From: Acidobacteriota bacterium
Lineage (GTDB): Bacteria; Acidobacteriota; Vicinamibacteria; Vicinamibacterales; UBA2999
Length of the DNA: 64,000 nucleotides
Assembly (NCBI GenBank): GCA_021730945.1
Contig: JAKFYH010000016.1
Span: 1-64,000, forward strand
Reading direction: 5' to 3'
Part shown: positions 1-9,073 of the stretch, piece by piece
Position numbering within the stretch: the first letter of the stretch is position 1
How the letters are laid out: every line of letters begins with the position of its first letter
The notes under the pieces: generated by a model
The model's input: only the letters and a program-made list of their open reading frames with translations
Databases searched by the model: none
What the model was told of the DNA's origin: nothing
Translations under genes and position numbers: made by a program

Positions 1-1
1 G

Positions 2-1912
2 GGTGGGGCTGGTCGGATTTATAGCCGCGAAGAGAAGCTCAAGGAACTCATCAACCTGATTCCCGGTCCCGACTTCCCGACCGGCGGCATCATCGTCGGC
101 AAGCGCGGCATTCACGAGGCCTACCTGACCGGCCGTGGCTCGATCCAGGTGCGCGCCAAGACCGAGATCGAGACCACCAAGAAGGGCGATCGCCAGCAGA
201 TCATCGTCCACGAGATTCCCTACCAGCTGAACAAGACCCGCCTGTTGGAGCGCATCGCGGAACTGGTGCGCGACAAGGCGCTCGAAGGCATCTCCGACCT
301 GCGCGACGAGTCCGATCGCGACGGAATGCGCATCGTGATCGAGCTCAAGCGTGGCGAGGTTGGCGAGGTGGTCCTCAACAACCTCTTCAAGCAGACGCAA
401 CTGCAACAGTCGTTCGGCATCATCACGCTGGCGATTGTGTCAGGCCGTCCCAAGGTGTTGAACCTGCTCGAGGTGATCGAGCACTTCATCGACTTCCGCC
501 GCGATGTCGTGCGCCGGCGGATCGAATTCGAGTTGCGCAAGGCCGAGGCGCGCGCGCACATTCTCGACGGGCTGAAGATCGCGCTCGATCACCTCGACGC
601 GGTCATCAAATTGATCCGCGGCTCGAAGAATCCGCCCGAAGCCAAGGCTGGGCTGATCGCGCAGTTCGGCCTGTCGGAGATCCAGTCGCAGGCGATTCTC
701 GACATGCAGCTGCAGCGCCTCACCGGCCTGGAGCGCGACAAGATTCTCGGCGAGCTGGCGGAACTGACCGCCCTGATCGCCAAACTCAAGAACATTCTCG
801 CCAACCAGCCACTACTGCTGCAGATCATCCTCGACGAGCTGCGAGCCGTGAAGGCGAAGTTCGCCGATCCGCGCCGCACGATGTTGATCGAGGACGAGAG
901 CGAGATCAGCATCATGGACCTGATCGCCGACGAAGACGTCGCGATTTCGGTCACCGACACCGGCTACATCAAGCGCACGCCGATCACCACCTATCGCACG
1001 CAGAACCGCGGCGGCAAGGGCCGCATCGGCATGCGGACCCGAGACGAAGACGTGGTCAACCACCTGTTCGTCGCCTCCACGCACTCGTTCCTGGTGGTGT
1101 TCTCGGACCGCGGCCGCGCCTATTGGCTGAAGGTCCACGAGATCCCGGACGTGGGCGCCGACGGCAAGGGCAAGTCGGTCGCCAACCTGGTGCAGATGGA
1201 GTCCGGCGAGAAGATCGCGGCCATGCTGGCGATCAAGGAGTTCGACGACCAGCACTTCATCGTCATGGGCACCCGCAAGGGCACCATCAAGAAGACGGAA
1301 CTCTCGGCCTTTTCGAACCCGCGCGCCGGCGGCATCATTGCCATGGGCATTGAAGAGGGCGACGCCGTCATCGACGTGCAAATGTCCGATGGCCAGAGCG
1401 AGATCTTCATCGGCACCAAAGCCGGCAAGGCCATTCGCTTCGGTGAGGGCGATGTGCGTGGCATGGGCCGAACGGCCTACGGTGTGCGTGGCATCCAACT
1501 GCGCGAGGGCGACGAAGTGGTGGCCATGCAGGTCGCCAAGCCGGGCGGGACGCTCCTGACCGTCACCGAGAAGGGTTACGCCAAGAACACCCTGCTCGAC
1601 GAATATCGCGTGACCGGTCGGGGCGGCCTGGGTGTGAAGAACGTCGAAGTGACCGACAAGAACGGTCCGGTCGTGGCCATCACCCAGGTGCACGACAACG
1701 AAGAGCTGCTGGTGATCACCGAGCAGGGCAAGATTCTTCGCACGGCCGCCAACGAGATTCGCACCATCGGTCGCGCCACGCAGGGCGTCAGGCTGATGGA
1801 GCTTGAAGGCGACGACAAGATTGTCTCGGTCGCACTGGTCGAGAAGGCGGAAGAGGTTCTGGAAGGTTCGGGAGAGGTTCCGAAAGGTTCGGATTCAGGA
1901 GACACTGAATGA
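2..1912 (+). CDS. gyrA: DNA gyrase subunit A, C-terminal part (5' end outside window)
   Basis: Frame is open from base 2; contains PGPDFPTGG and C-terminal beta-pinwheel repeats (RGGKGRIGM, GRGGLGVKN, GRATQGVRLM). The first ~20 nt translate poorly against GyrA and may be a contig edge. Confidence 0.95.
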   Translation, partial: GGAGRIYSREEKLKELINLIPGPDFPTGGIIVGKRGIHEAYLTGRGSIQVRAKTEIETTKKGDRQQIIVHEIPYQLNKTRLLERIAELVRDKALEGISDLRDESDRDGMRIVIELKRGEVGEVVLNNLFKQTQLQQSFGIITLAIVSGRPKVLNLLEVIEHFIDFRRDVVRRRIEFELRKAEARAHILDGLKIALDHLDAVIKLIRGSKNPPEAKAGLIAQFGLSEIQSQAILDMQLQRLTGLERDKILGELAELTALIAKLKNILANQPLLLQIILDELRAVKAKFADPRRTMLIEDESEISIMDLIADEDVAISVTDTGYIKRTPITTYRTQNRGGKGRIGMRTRDEDVVNHLFVASTHSFLVVFSDRGRAYWLKVHEIPDVGADGKGKSVANLVQMESGEKIAAMLAIKEFDDQHFIVMGTRKGTIKKTELSAFSNPRAGGIIAMGIEEGDAVIDVQMSDGQSEIFIGTKAGKAIRFGEGDVRGMGRTAYGVRGIQLREGDEVVAMQVAKPGGTLLTVTEKGYAKNTLLDEYRVTGRGGLGVKNVEVTDKNGPVVAITQVHDNEELLVITEQGKILRTAANEIRTIGRATQGVRLMELEGDDKIVSVALVEKAEEVLEGSGEVPKGSDSGDTE

Positions 1913-2607
1913 AAAAGCTAGCCGCACTGCTCTTGCTGGTTCCGGCGACGCTCGTCGTCGCGAGTTGCTCGAGGCCGCCCGAACAGCAGTTTCTGACCCA
2001 GTTCTTCCGTGCCTCGAAGGCCCGCGACAACACGACCGTGGGCCGGATGTCGGCGGTCGTGATCGATCCGCGCGTACAGGGCTCGGTGGAAGAGTTTTCG
2101 ATCACCAGCATTGGCGAGGAACGGCGCACACCGCTGACCTTCGCGCCGCTGCTCGAGGCCGAGGCCAAGGCCATTGAAACCGAGCAGGCGTTCCTGAAGA
2201 CCAAGATCGAATACCAGAACGCGAACATCAAGCTGATCGAAGAGGTCCTCAAGATCGAGCAGATGAACCCGACGGCCAAGCTGACGGCGGCCCAGGAGAA
2301 GGTTCGCGGCGAGTGGAATACCTGGCGCGAGGGCATCTCGGCCCACGCGAAGGCCACGGCGTCGGCGGCCGCCGCCATCAAGTCGGCCACCGGCCTCGCC
2401 GAGGCCTCGTTGACGCAGCCCGGACAGCCCGCGCTCGATCCCAAGACGTTCACCGGCGAGACGATCACCAAGGACGTCGTCGTGGCGGCCATGATGAAGA
2501 GCCCTGAAGGCTCGACGGCGGAGAAGACGCTGACGGTGACCATTGAGCGCGTCGCCGGCAACGGCCGCGAGGGCCGGCCGATTATTACGAAGATTGCCGG
2601 GCTGTAG
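1909..2607 (+). CDS. Hypothetical lipoprotein
   Basis: ORF overlaps the gyrA stop (ATGA); N-terminal signal and lipobox-like LVVASC. Confidence 0.7.
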   Translation: MKKLAALLLLVPATLVVASCSRPPEQQFLTQFFRASKARDNTTVGRMSAVVIDPRVQGSVEEFSITSIGEERRTPLTFAPLLEAEAKAIETEQAFLKTKIEYQNANIKLIEEVLKIEQMNPTAKLTAAQEKVRGEWNTWREGISAHAKATASAAAAIKSATGLAEASLTQPGQPALDPKTFTGETITKDVVVAAMMKSPEGSTAEKTLTVTIERVAGNGREGRPIITKIAGL

Positions 2608-2638
2608 TCTGAAGGGCTGTAGCCTTTAGGCTCCGCCT

Positions 2639-2660
2639 GGCGACGGCTAAAGCCATCGCC
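2639..2660. repeat. Imperfect palindrome GGCGACGGC-TAAA-GCCATCGCC (terminator-like or dispersed palindromic repeat)
   Basis: 9-nt arms with one mismatch, downstream of the lipoprotein gene. Confidence 0.5.
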
Positions 2661-2683
2661 CTCCGTGACGCGATCGCCCGGCT

Positions 2684-3036
2684 CTATCTTCTTGCCGGCA
2701 AGAGGCGCTTCAACTCCTCGAACCAGTTCACGACGAGGTGGAGTTGTCGTGGCGCCGTCGGCGTGTCGCTCTTCACCATCAGGAACCGCCCGTCGAGTGA
2801 CACGTCGTAGAAGCGTAGATCGCAGCGATGTGGGGATGGTTCAGTGACGCCAGCGTCTTGGCTTCGCGTTCGAACCGAGCCAGGCGATCGGGATCGGCCG
2901 CAAACGCGTCGGGCAGGATCTTGATGGCGACCTGGCGCCCCAGCGTGGTGTCGGTGGCGCGCCAGACCTGGCCCATTCCGCCTTCGCCCAACTTGTCGAC
3001 GATCGTGTAGGGCCCGATCTTTTCGCCGCTCACCAT
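2684..3036 (-). pseudogene. Ser/Thr protein kinase-TolB fusion remnant with internal deletion
   Basis: N-terminus MVSGEKIGPYTIVDKLGEGGMGQVWRA...LNHPHIAAIY joins out of frame to FYDVSLDGRFLMVKSDTPTAPRQLHLVVNWFEELKRLLPARR*, the typical C-terminus of these fusion proteins. Confidence 0.8.
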
Positions 3037-3145
3037 GTCGAGCCTCGTTGGGCTACGGCGAGACCTCGCCGAAGCTCGCCCGCATCGTGCGCGAGCGAAG
3101 GCGGGCCCCCTTCGCCGAGCGGAGCCGTGATGTCGTAGATGCCGA

Positions 3146-3187
3146 CCTTTCGACGTTGCTCAAGGTCGCCCTGAGCTGGTCGAAGGG
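3146..3187. repeat. Nested inverted repeat (TTCGAC...GTCGAA with inner GCTCA...TGAGC)
   Basis: Direct reading: cctTTCGACgttGCTCAaggtcgcccTGAGCtgGTCGAAggg. Confidence 0.7.
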
Positions 3188-3291
3188 CGAGACGGGAGCC
3201 GGGGGTGAGGGCCAAGCTGGTCCGTGAATTATACGGGCTGGCGCGTACCCGACACACATCATCCGCGCCGAATGGCGCCTATAATCGGCTC

Positions 3292-3687
3292 GTGACCCCA
3301 ATCGAGCCGCGCCTCGCCAACGTGCTGTCCGCCCACCCTGAGGTCGCGGCTGCGTACGTGTTTGGCTCGGTCGCAGCCGGGACCGCGCGGCCAGAGAGCG
3401 ACGTCGACATCGCTGTATTGTTCACGACGCCTCCCCCGCACACCCTGGACAGTGCCAGGTTTGCGTTGGCTGGCGAGCTCGAGGCTGCCCTCGGCGCGTC
3501 CGTGGATCTGGTGGTGTTGAACGACGCGCCGGTCGATCTCAGCATCCGGGTCCTGCGGCAGGGCCGCCTGGTCGTCGACCGCAATCCGTCGGCGCGCATC
3601 GGCTTTGAAGTGCGGACCCGCAACGAGGCGTTCGACCTGGAGCCGGTGCTGGCGCGCTATCGGTCGGCGCGGGTGCCGCGGCCATGA
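3292..3687 (+). CDS. mntA: MNT-domain nucleotidyltransferase antitoxin (MntA-like)
   Basis: GSVAAGTARPESDVDIAV nucleotidyltransferase motif; GTG start inferred at 3292; overlaps the next ORF by ATGA. Confidence 0.85.
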   Translation: MTPIEPRLANVLSAHPEVAAAYVFGSVAAGTARPESDVDIAVLFTTPPPHTLDSARFALAGELEAALGASVDLVVLNDAPVDLSIRVLRQGRLVVDRNPSARIGFEVRTRNEAFDLEPVLARYRSARVPRP

Positions 3688-4091
3688 CTGATGCGGCCCT
3701 GGCCGCCAAGAAGCTGGCCCAGATCGAGTCCTGCGCGTCCGATCTCCGACGCCTCGCACGGGTCGAGGCGATTGCCAGCGATCTCCGCGAGCAGCGCTTC
3801 GTCGAACACACCCTGCAGATCGCGATTCAAGCCGCACTCGACGTGGCCTCGCACATCGTGTCCGATCGCCGCCTCGGCGAACCGCGCACGAACCGTGAAC
3901 TGTTCGACCTGCTGGAACGCGACGGTTGGATCGACGCCCCGCTGGCGGCCACGCTGAGGAACATGGCGGGCTTCCGCAATGTGCTGGTGCACGGTTACGA
4001 CGATGTCGACCTGGCGGTGGTGCGAGATGTCCTGGAGCATCACCTGGGCGATCTCGACGCGTTCGTCGCCGCGGTTCGGCGCCGCCTGTAG
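3684..4091 (+). CDS. hepT: HEPN-domain toxin (HepT, DUF86)
   Basis: RNVLVHGY (R-x4-H) HEPN motif, DUF86-like length, adjacent to the MNT gene. Confidence 0.88.
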   Translation: MTDAALAAKKLAQIESCASDLRRLARVEAIASDLREQRFVEHTLQIAIQAALDVASHIVSDRRLGEPRTNRELFDLLERDGWIDAPLAATLRNMAGFRNVLVHGYDDVDLAVVRDVLEHHLGDLDAFVAAVRRRL

Positions 4092-4763
4092 CTACTTCTT
4101 CGCCTCAGGATTCCAATTCAGAATCAGCGTGATCGGCGCCGCCGCCTCGTCCAGCACCGTGTTGATCAGGAAGCGCCCGTCGGGGGCGACGTCGTATTGC
4201 CGGCCCTGCTGTGCGTCCACGCCACTGCCGAAGATCCGGGGATTGAATAGCATCACGGGCGCCCCCGGTTCCGGTGTGGCCCCGGTCAGGCTGATCGGCG
4301 TGGCCATCATCATGCCCGTTGGCGACAGGTAGTAGATCTCCTTGCCGTCGGGCCGCCACGTGGGCATGATGCCGCCTGCTGACGAGACCTGCCACTGGCC
4401 GGCGGCCTGATTCGCCGACGTGTCTCCCAGGGTCGCAACAAACGGTCGGACGTAGATCTCGTTTCGCCCGGTTTCGTTGGACTGGTAGGCCAGCCACCGG
4501 CCATCGGGTGAGAACACGCCAAAGCGTTCGATGAAGGGGGTCTGCAGGAACACCCGCGGGGTCCGGGCGCCGACCATGGGGACGACCCACAGGTCGCTCA
4601 TGGTCTTCGGGTCGGTGCTCTGGTACATCAGGAATCGACCGTCGCCAGAACAACTGGACGCCAGCTTGAACTGCTCGGAGGCGACGAGCTGCTCTCTGGT
4701 GCTACCGCCCCTGGCGAGGGTGCGCGGATGACGCGCCCAGCGAGTGGCATTGCGGCACACCAA
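4092..4763 (-). pseudogene. TolB-like beta-propeller C-terminal fragment of a kinase-TolB protein (5' truncated)
   Basis: SPDGRWLAYQSNETGRNEIYVRPF, WRPDGKEIYYLSP, YDVAPDGRFLINTV, ILNWNPEAKK; no kinase domain upstream. Confidence 0.7.
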
Positions 4764-4874
4764 TCGTCAATCGGCAATGTCCCGGTCGATTCCCCCAATC
4801 CCGCAATCGTCAATCACCCAGCAGTCGCGAAATCAGTCGATTGACAATCGACAATGCCACCAGACATCCGGGTC

Positions 4875-7187
4875 CTAGGCTCGCTCCAGTTTCGCGTACT
4901 TCGCGCGAAGCGTCTTCGTCCCGACCGAGGCAAACCGGACGACCAACTTCTGATCGTCCTCCAGGTCCTCGACGCTTACTACGGTGCCTGACCCGAACTG
5001 CGCGTGCTTCACACGCGCGCCGGGGCGCAGGCCTGGGGTCTGGTCTTCTTCCTCGTACTTGAAATTCTGCGTCGGGACCTTGGCGTCATCCTCTTGTTGC
5101 CGCCCCGCGCGGTACCCGGCCGCGGGCTGGCGAGGGCGGCCGTAGGGGTTGGCGCGATACTCGCCCCATTGACTGGCGCCGCCGCGCGAGTTCGACGAGT
5201 ACGACGAGGAGACTGCAGGCAGGTCCTGCTCCACCAGGTCGAGCGGGATCTCGTCGATGAAGCGTGACGCCTCGGTGTTCTGGTACTCGCCAAACACGCG
5301 CCGCCTGGCGGCGCTGGTGATCACCAACTGCTTTCGCGCGCGGGTGATGCCGACGTAGAGAAGGCGTCGCTCCTCTTCCATTTCGGCCTCGTCCTCGCGC
5401 GAGCGCGAGTGCGGAAACAGGCCTTCTTCGAGGCCGGCAAGGACAACGGTCGGAAACTCGAGGCCCTTGGCGGAGTGCAGCGTCATCATCATCACGCGCG
5501 GGTCGACCTTGCCCTGCTCCTTGTCGACGTCTGACAGCAGTGACAGCCGATCGACGAATCCACCCAGTGACGGCTCGTGCTCGCGCGATTCGTACTCGCG
5601 CGCGGCCGACACCAGTTCCATCAGGTTCTCGATGCGGCCTTCCGATTCCTCGCTGCGATCCTCTCGCAGGTCGCGCAGGTAGCCGGACTGATCGAGCACC
5701 TTGCCCAGCAGGATCGAGACCGGCTCGTTACGGGCGACCTCGGCCAGCGTGGTGATCATGTCCTTGAACGCCGCCAGCGACGCTCCCTGCCGCGCCGACA
5801 GGCGCCGGCCTTCAACCGCGACCACCAACTTCGTCCAGAGAGAATTCGTCGCCACCGTCGGCGCCAGGCCGGCGAAGAGCGGCGGAAGGTTGGCGTCGGC
5901 TTCCGAGACATCAACGCCTTCGAGCGCGTCCATCACGCCCTTGCCGATACCCCTGGCCGGAGTGTTAATGACCCGCCGCACCGCCACATCGTCGTGTGGA
6001 TTCAGGATCAGCTTCAGGTAGCTGAGCGCGTCCTTGATCTCACGGCGCTCGTAGAAGCCGACGCCACCAAGAACAACGTAGGGAATACCGGCCGCCCGCA
6101 GCGAGTCTTCCACCGCGCGCGACTGGGCGTTGGTGCGGTACAGCACCGCGGTCAGCGATCTCGCATCGTCCTGAATCGCCGCTCGCGCCACCTTGGTGAT
6201 GTACTCCGCTTCGTCCAGTTCGTCAGCGCCACGGAAATAACGGATCTTGGCGCCGCCCTTCTGGTCGGTCCAGAGCGCCTTCTCCTTGCGATTGCGGTTG
6301 TTGGCAATCACGGTGGAGGCGGCCTTGAGAATGACCTCGGTCGAGCGGTAGTTTTGCTCAAGCCTGACGATGACGGCCTCAGAGAAATCGGTCTCGAAGT
6401 CGAGAATGTTGCGAAGGTCTGCGCCGCGCCACTTGTAGATCGATTGGTCCGGGTCGCCGACCACCGCGAGGTTGCGGTGTCCGCCGGCCAGCTGCTTGAT
6501 CAGCAGGTATTGCGGCCGGTTGGTGTCCTGATACTCGTCGACCATGACGTATTTGAAACGCCGCGCATAGCGTTCGCGCACGGCCGGCGCCTTGTCGAAC
6601 AACTCGACGGTCTTCAGCAGCAGGTCGTCGAAGTCGAGGGCGCTCGCGTCCTTGAGCGCCTTCAGGTAACCCTCGAACAGTTTGCCAATCTCGCGGTCCT
6701 TCGGATTCCAGGTGCCGGCAAAGCTGTCGGGGCCCTCCATGCGGTTCTTGGCGGCGGAAATGCGGCCCAGCACCATCCGTGGCTGGTAGGTCGCATCGTC
6801 CATGTGATATTCGCGCAGCAGCAGCTTGATCACCGACTGCTGATCGGCCGAGTCGTAAATGGTGAAGTCCCGGCTGAGGCCAATGGCCGGGGCCTCGCGC
6901 CTGAGCAAGCGGGCGCACAGCGAGTGGAACGTGGAGACCCACATCGCGCGGCAGTCGGTATCGAGCAGCTTCTCGACCCGCTCCCGCATTTCCTGCGCGG
7001 CTTTGTTGGTGAAGGTGACGGCCATCACCTCGTCTGGGTGAGCCAGCCGTTCGGAGACGAGATAGGCAATGCGATGCGCGATCACACGCGTCTTGCCCGA
7101 GCCGGCGCCGGCGAGTATCAGCAGCGGCCCGTCGGTGTGTTGTACTGCTTCTTGCTGAGCAGGGTTAAGCGAGGAGAGAAGATCCAA
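4875..7187 (-). CDS. pcrA: UvrD/PcrA-type ATP-dependent DNA helicase
   Basis: SLNPAQQEAV, GAGSGKTRV, VDEYQDTNRPQ, GDPDQSIYKWRGA, QNYRST motifs. Confidence 0.95.
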   Translation of the reverse strand: MDLLSSLNPAQQEAVQHTDGPLLILAGAGSGKTRVIAHRIAYLVSERLAHPDEVMAVTFTNKAAQEMRERVEKLLDTDCRAMWVSTFHSLCARLLRREAPAIGLSRDFTIYDSADQQSVIKLLLREYHMDDATYQPRMVLGRISAAKNRMEGPDSFAGTWNPKDREIGKLFEGYLKALKDASALDFDDLLLKTVELFDKAPAVRERYARRFKYVMVDEYQDTNRPQYLLIKQLAGGHRNLAVVGDPDQSIYKWRGADLRNILDFETDFSEAVIVRLEQNYRSTEVILKAASTVIANNRNRKEKALWTDQKGGAKIRYFRGADELDEAEYITKVARAAIQDDARSLTAVLYRTNAQSRAVEDSLRAAGIPYVVLGGVGFYERREIKDALSYLKLILNPHDDVAVRRVINTPARGIGKGVMDALEGVDVSEADANLPPLFAGLAPTVATNSLWTKLVVAVEGRRLSARQGASLAAFKDMITTLAEVARNEPVSILLGKVLDQSGYLRDLREDRSEESEGRIENLMELVSAAREYESREHEPSLGGFVDRLSLLSDVDKEQGKVDPRVMMMTLHSAKGLEFPTVVLAGLEEGLFPHSRSREDEAEMEEERRLLYVGITRARKQLVITSAARRRVFGEYQNTEASRFIDEIPLDLVEQDLPAVSSSYSSNSRGGASQWGEYRANPYGRPRQPAAGYRAGRQQEDDAKVPTQNFKYEEEDQTPGLRPGARVKHAQFGSGTVVSVEDLEDDQKLVVRFASVGTKTLRAKYAKLERA

Positions 7188-7192
7188 CTCCC

Positions 7193-9034
7193 CTATTCTA
7201 CCGTGACACTCTTCGCCAGATTCCTCGGTTGGTCGACATCGCAGCCGCGACGGACCGCGATGTAGTACGACAGAAGTTGCAACGGCAGCGACAACACGAC
7301 TGGCATTAACAGCGCACTGGTGGCAGGAACTGTGATCAGCGCATCGGCATCACCGAGGATCTGGCGCAGCGTCGAATCGCCCTCGGTCGTGACGGCGATG
7401 ATGGAGCCGCCACGGGCTTTGACTTCCTGGATGTTGCCCTGCATCTTCTCGAACACATGATCGTGAGTGGCCAGCGCCACCACGGGCATCTTCTCGTCGA
7501 TCAGGGCGATCGGTCCGTGTTTCATCTCGCCGGCCGGGTAACCCTCGGCGTGAATGTAGGAAATCTCCTTCAGCTTGAGCGCGCCTTCGAGGGCAATCGG
7601 GTAGTTGATGCCGCGTCCCAGGTAGAGAAAGTCGGAGCGGTTGTGGAATCGCCCGGCGATCTCTTCAATCACCTTGGCCGACTTCAGTGTCTCTTCAAGG
7701 ACCTGGGGTAACTGCATCAGCGCTTCGATGTGCCGGCAGCGTTCCTCTTTGGTCAGCGTGCCGCGGACCTCGGCGAGCTTGAGCGCGAACAGGTAGAGCG
7801 CTACCAACTGCGTGGTGAACGCCTTGGTTGACGCCACGCCGATTTCGGGCCCGGCGTGTGTGTAGATGGTGCCATCGGCCTCGCGGGTGGCCATGCTGCC
7901 GACGACGTTGCAAATGGCGAGACTGCGGGCGCCCTTTCCCTTGGCTTCGCGCAGCGCTGCCAGGGTGTCGGCGGTCTCGCCCGACTGCGTAATGGCCACC
8001 GCCAGGGTTCGGTTGTTGATGATCGGGTTGCGGTAGCGGTATTCCGAGCCGTAGTCGACTTCCACCGCCAGTTGCGCCAGTTCCTCGATGATGAACTTGC
8101 CCACCAGCGCCGCATGCCACGAGGTGCCGCAAGCCAGCAGCGTGATCTTGTCAATCGCCTTCAGGTCGGCGTCGGCAATGGCCATTTCAGCCAGGTGCAC
8201 CTGGCCGGTCTCGAGCGATGCCCGGCCGAGCACGGTTTCGCGCACGGCGTGGGGCTGCTCAAAGATCTCCTTGAGCATGAAGTGCTTGTAGCCGGCCTTC
8301 TCGGCCGAAATCGGATCCCAGGTGACACGGGTCGGCTTGCGCTTCACCACGGCGCCGTCGAGCGTCTGGAACACCACGCCGGCCGGGGTCAGCACCGCCA
8401 TTTCGTGGTCCTCCATGAACACCACGTCGCGCGTATGGCTGAGGATCGCCGGCACATCCGACGCCACGAAATACTCACCGTCGCCAATCCCGACCACGAT
8501 CGGCGGACCGTTGCGGACGGCGACCAATTTCTTGGGGTCGTCCGCCGACAGCAGTACCAGGGCGAAGAGCCCGCGCACCCGCTTCATGGCCCGCAGCACC
8601 GCGTTCTCCAGGCCGTCGTCCTGCCATTCTTTCTGCACAAGGTGGGCCACCACCTCGGTGTCAGTCTCCGATTCGAACTTGTGTCCCTCGGCGACGAGCT
8701 CGCGCTTGATCTCCAGGTAGTTTTCGATGATGCCGTTGTGGACCACCACAATGCGGCCCGTGCCGTCGCGATGTGGGTGGGCGTTCTCTTCAGTGGGGCG
8801 TCCATGAGTGGCCCAGCGGGTGTGGCCGAGTCCGTAGTCGCCGGCCAGCGGCTGGCTCTGGATCGCGTTTTCGAGGTTGACGAGCTTCCCGGCGCTGCGG
8901 CGAGTCTCGATTGCTCCGTCGCGTACTACGGCGACGCCCGCCGAGTCGTAGCCGCGGTACTCAAGCCGCCGGAGGCCGTCAAGAATGACGGGGACGACAG
9001 GCTGGGGGCCGATGTAACCGATGATGCCGCACAT
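7193..9034 (-). CDS. glmS: Glutamine-fructose-6-phosphate aminotransferase (isomerizing)
   Basis: [10 protein letters not shown]-terminal glutaminase; SIS domains; C-terminal [13 protein letters not shown]. Confidence 0.97.
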   Translation of the reverse strand: MCGIIGYIGPQPVVPVILDGLRRLEYRGYDSAGVAVVRDGAIETRRSAGKLVNLENAIQSQPLAGDYGLGHTRWATHGRPTEENAHPHRDGTGRIVVVHNGIIENYLEIKRELVAEGHKFESETDTEVVAHLVQKEWQDDGLENAVLRAMKRVRGLFALVLLSADDPKKLVAVRNGPPIVVGIGDGEYFVASDVPAILSHTRDVVFMEDHEMAVLTPAGVVFQTLDGAVVKRKPTRVTWDPISAEKAGYKHFMLKEIFEQPHAVRETVLGRASLETGQVHLAEMAIADADLKAIDKITLLACGTSWHAALVGKFIIEELAQLAVEVDYGSEYRYRNPIINNRTLAVAITQSGETADTLAALREAKGKGARSLAICNVVGSMATREADGTIYTHAGPEIGVASTKAFTTQLVALYLFALKLAEVRGTLTKEERCRHIEALMQLPQVLEETLKSAKVIEEIAGRFHNRSDFLYLGRGINYPIALEGALKLKEISYIHAEGYPAGEMKHGPIALIDEKMPVVALATHDHVFEKMQGNIQEVKARGGSIIAVTTEGDSTLRQILGDADALITVPATSALLMPVVLSLPLQLLSYYIAVRRGCDVDQPRNLAKSVTVE

Positions 9035-9039
9035 AAGCA

Positions 9040-9071
9040 GTTGAAAGTTGAAAGTTGAAAGTTGAAAGTTG
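9040..9071. repeat. Tandem heptamer (GTTGAAA) x4.5
   Basis: Direct reading gttgaaagttgaaagttgaaagttgaaagttg; fills the glmU-glmS spacer. Confidence 0.95.
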
Positions 9072-9073
9072 GG

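Noticed and set aside
5577-7265. 562-aa plus-strand ORF antisense to pcrA
   Set aside because: Shadow ORF; pcrA on the other strand is unambiguous.
9035-9073. glmS ribozyme/riboswitch upstream of glmS
   Set aside because: The spacer is only 39 nt and consists of the heptamer repeat; too short for a glmS ribozyme.
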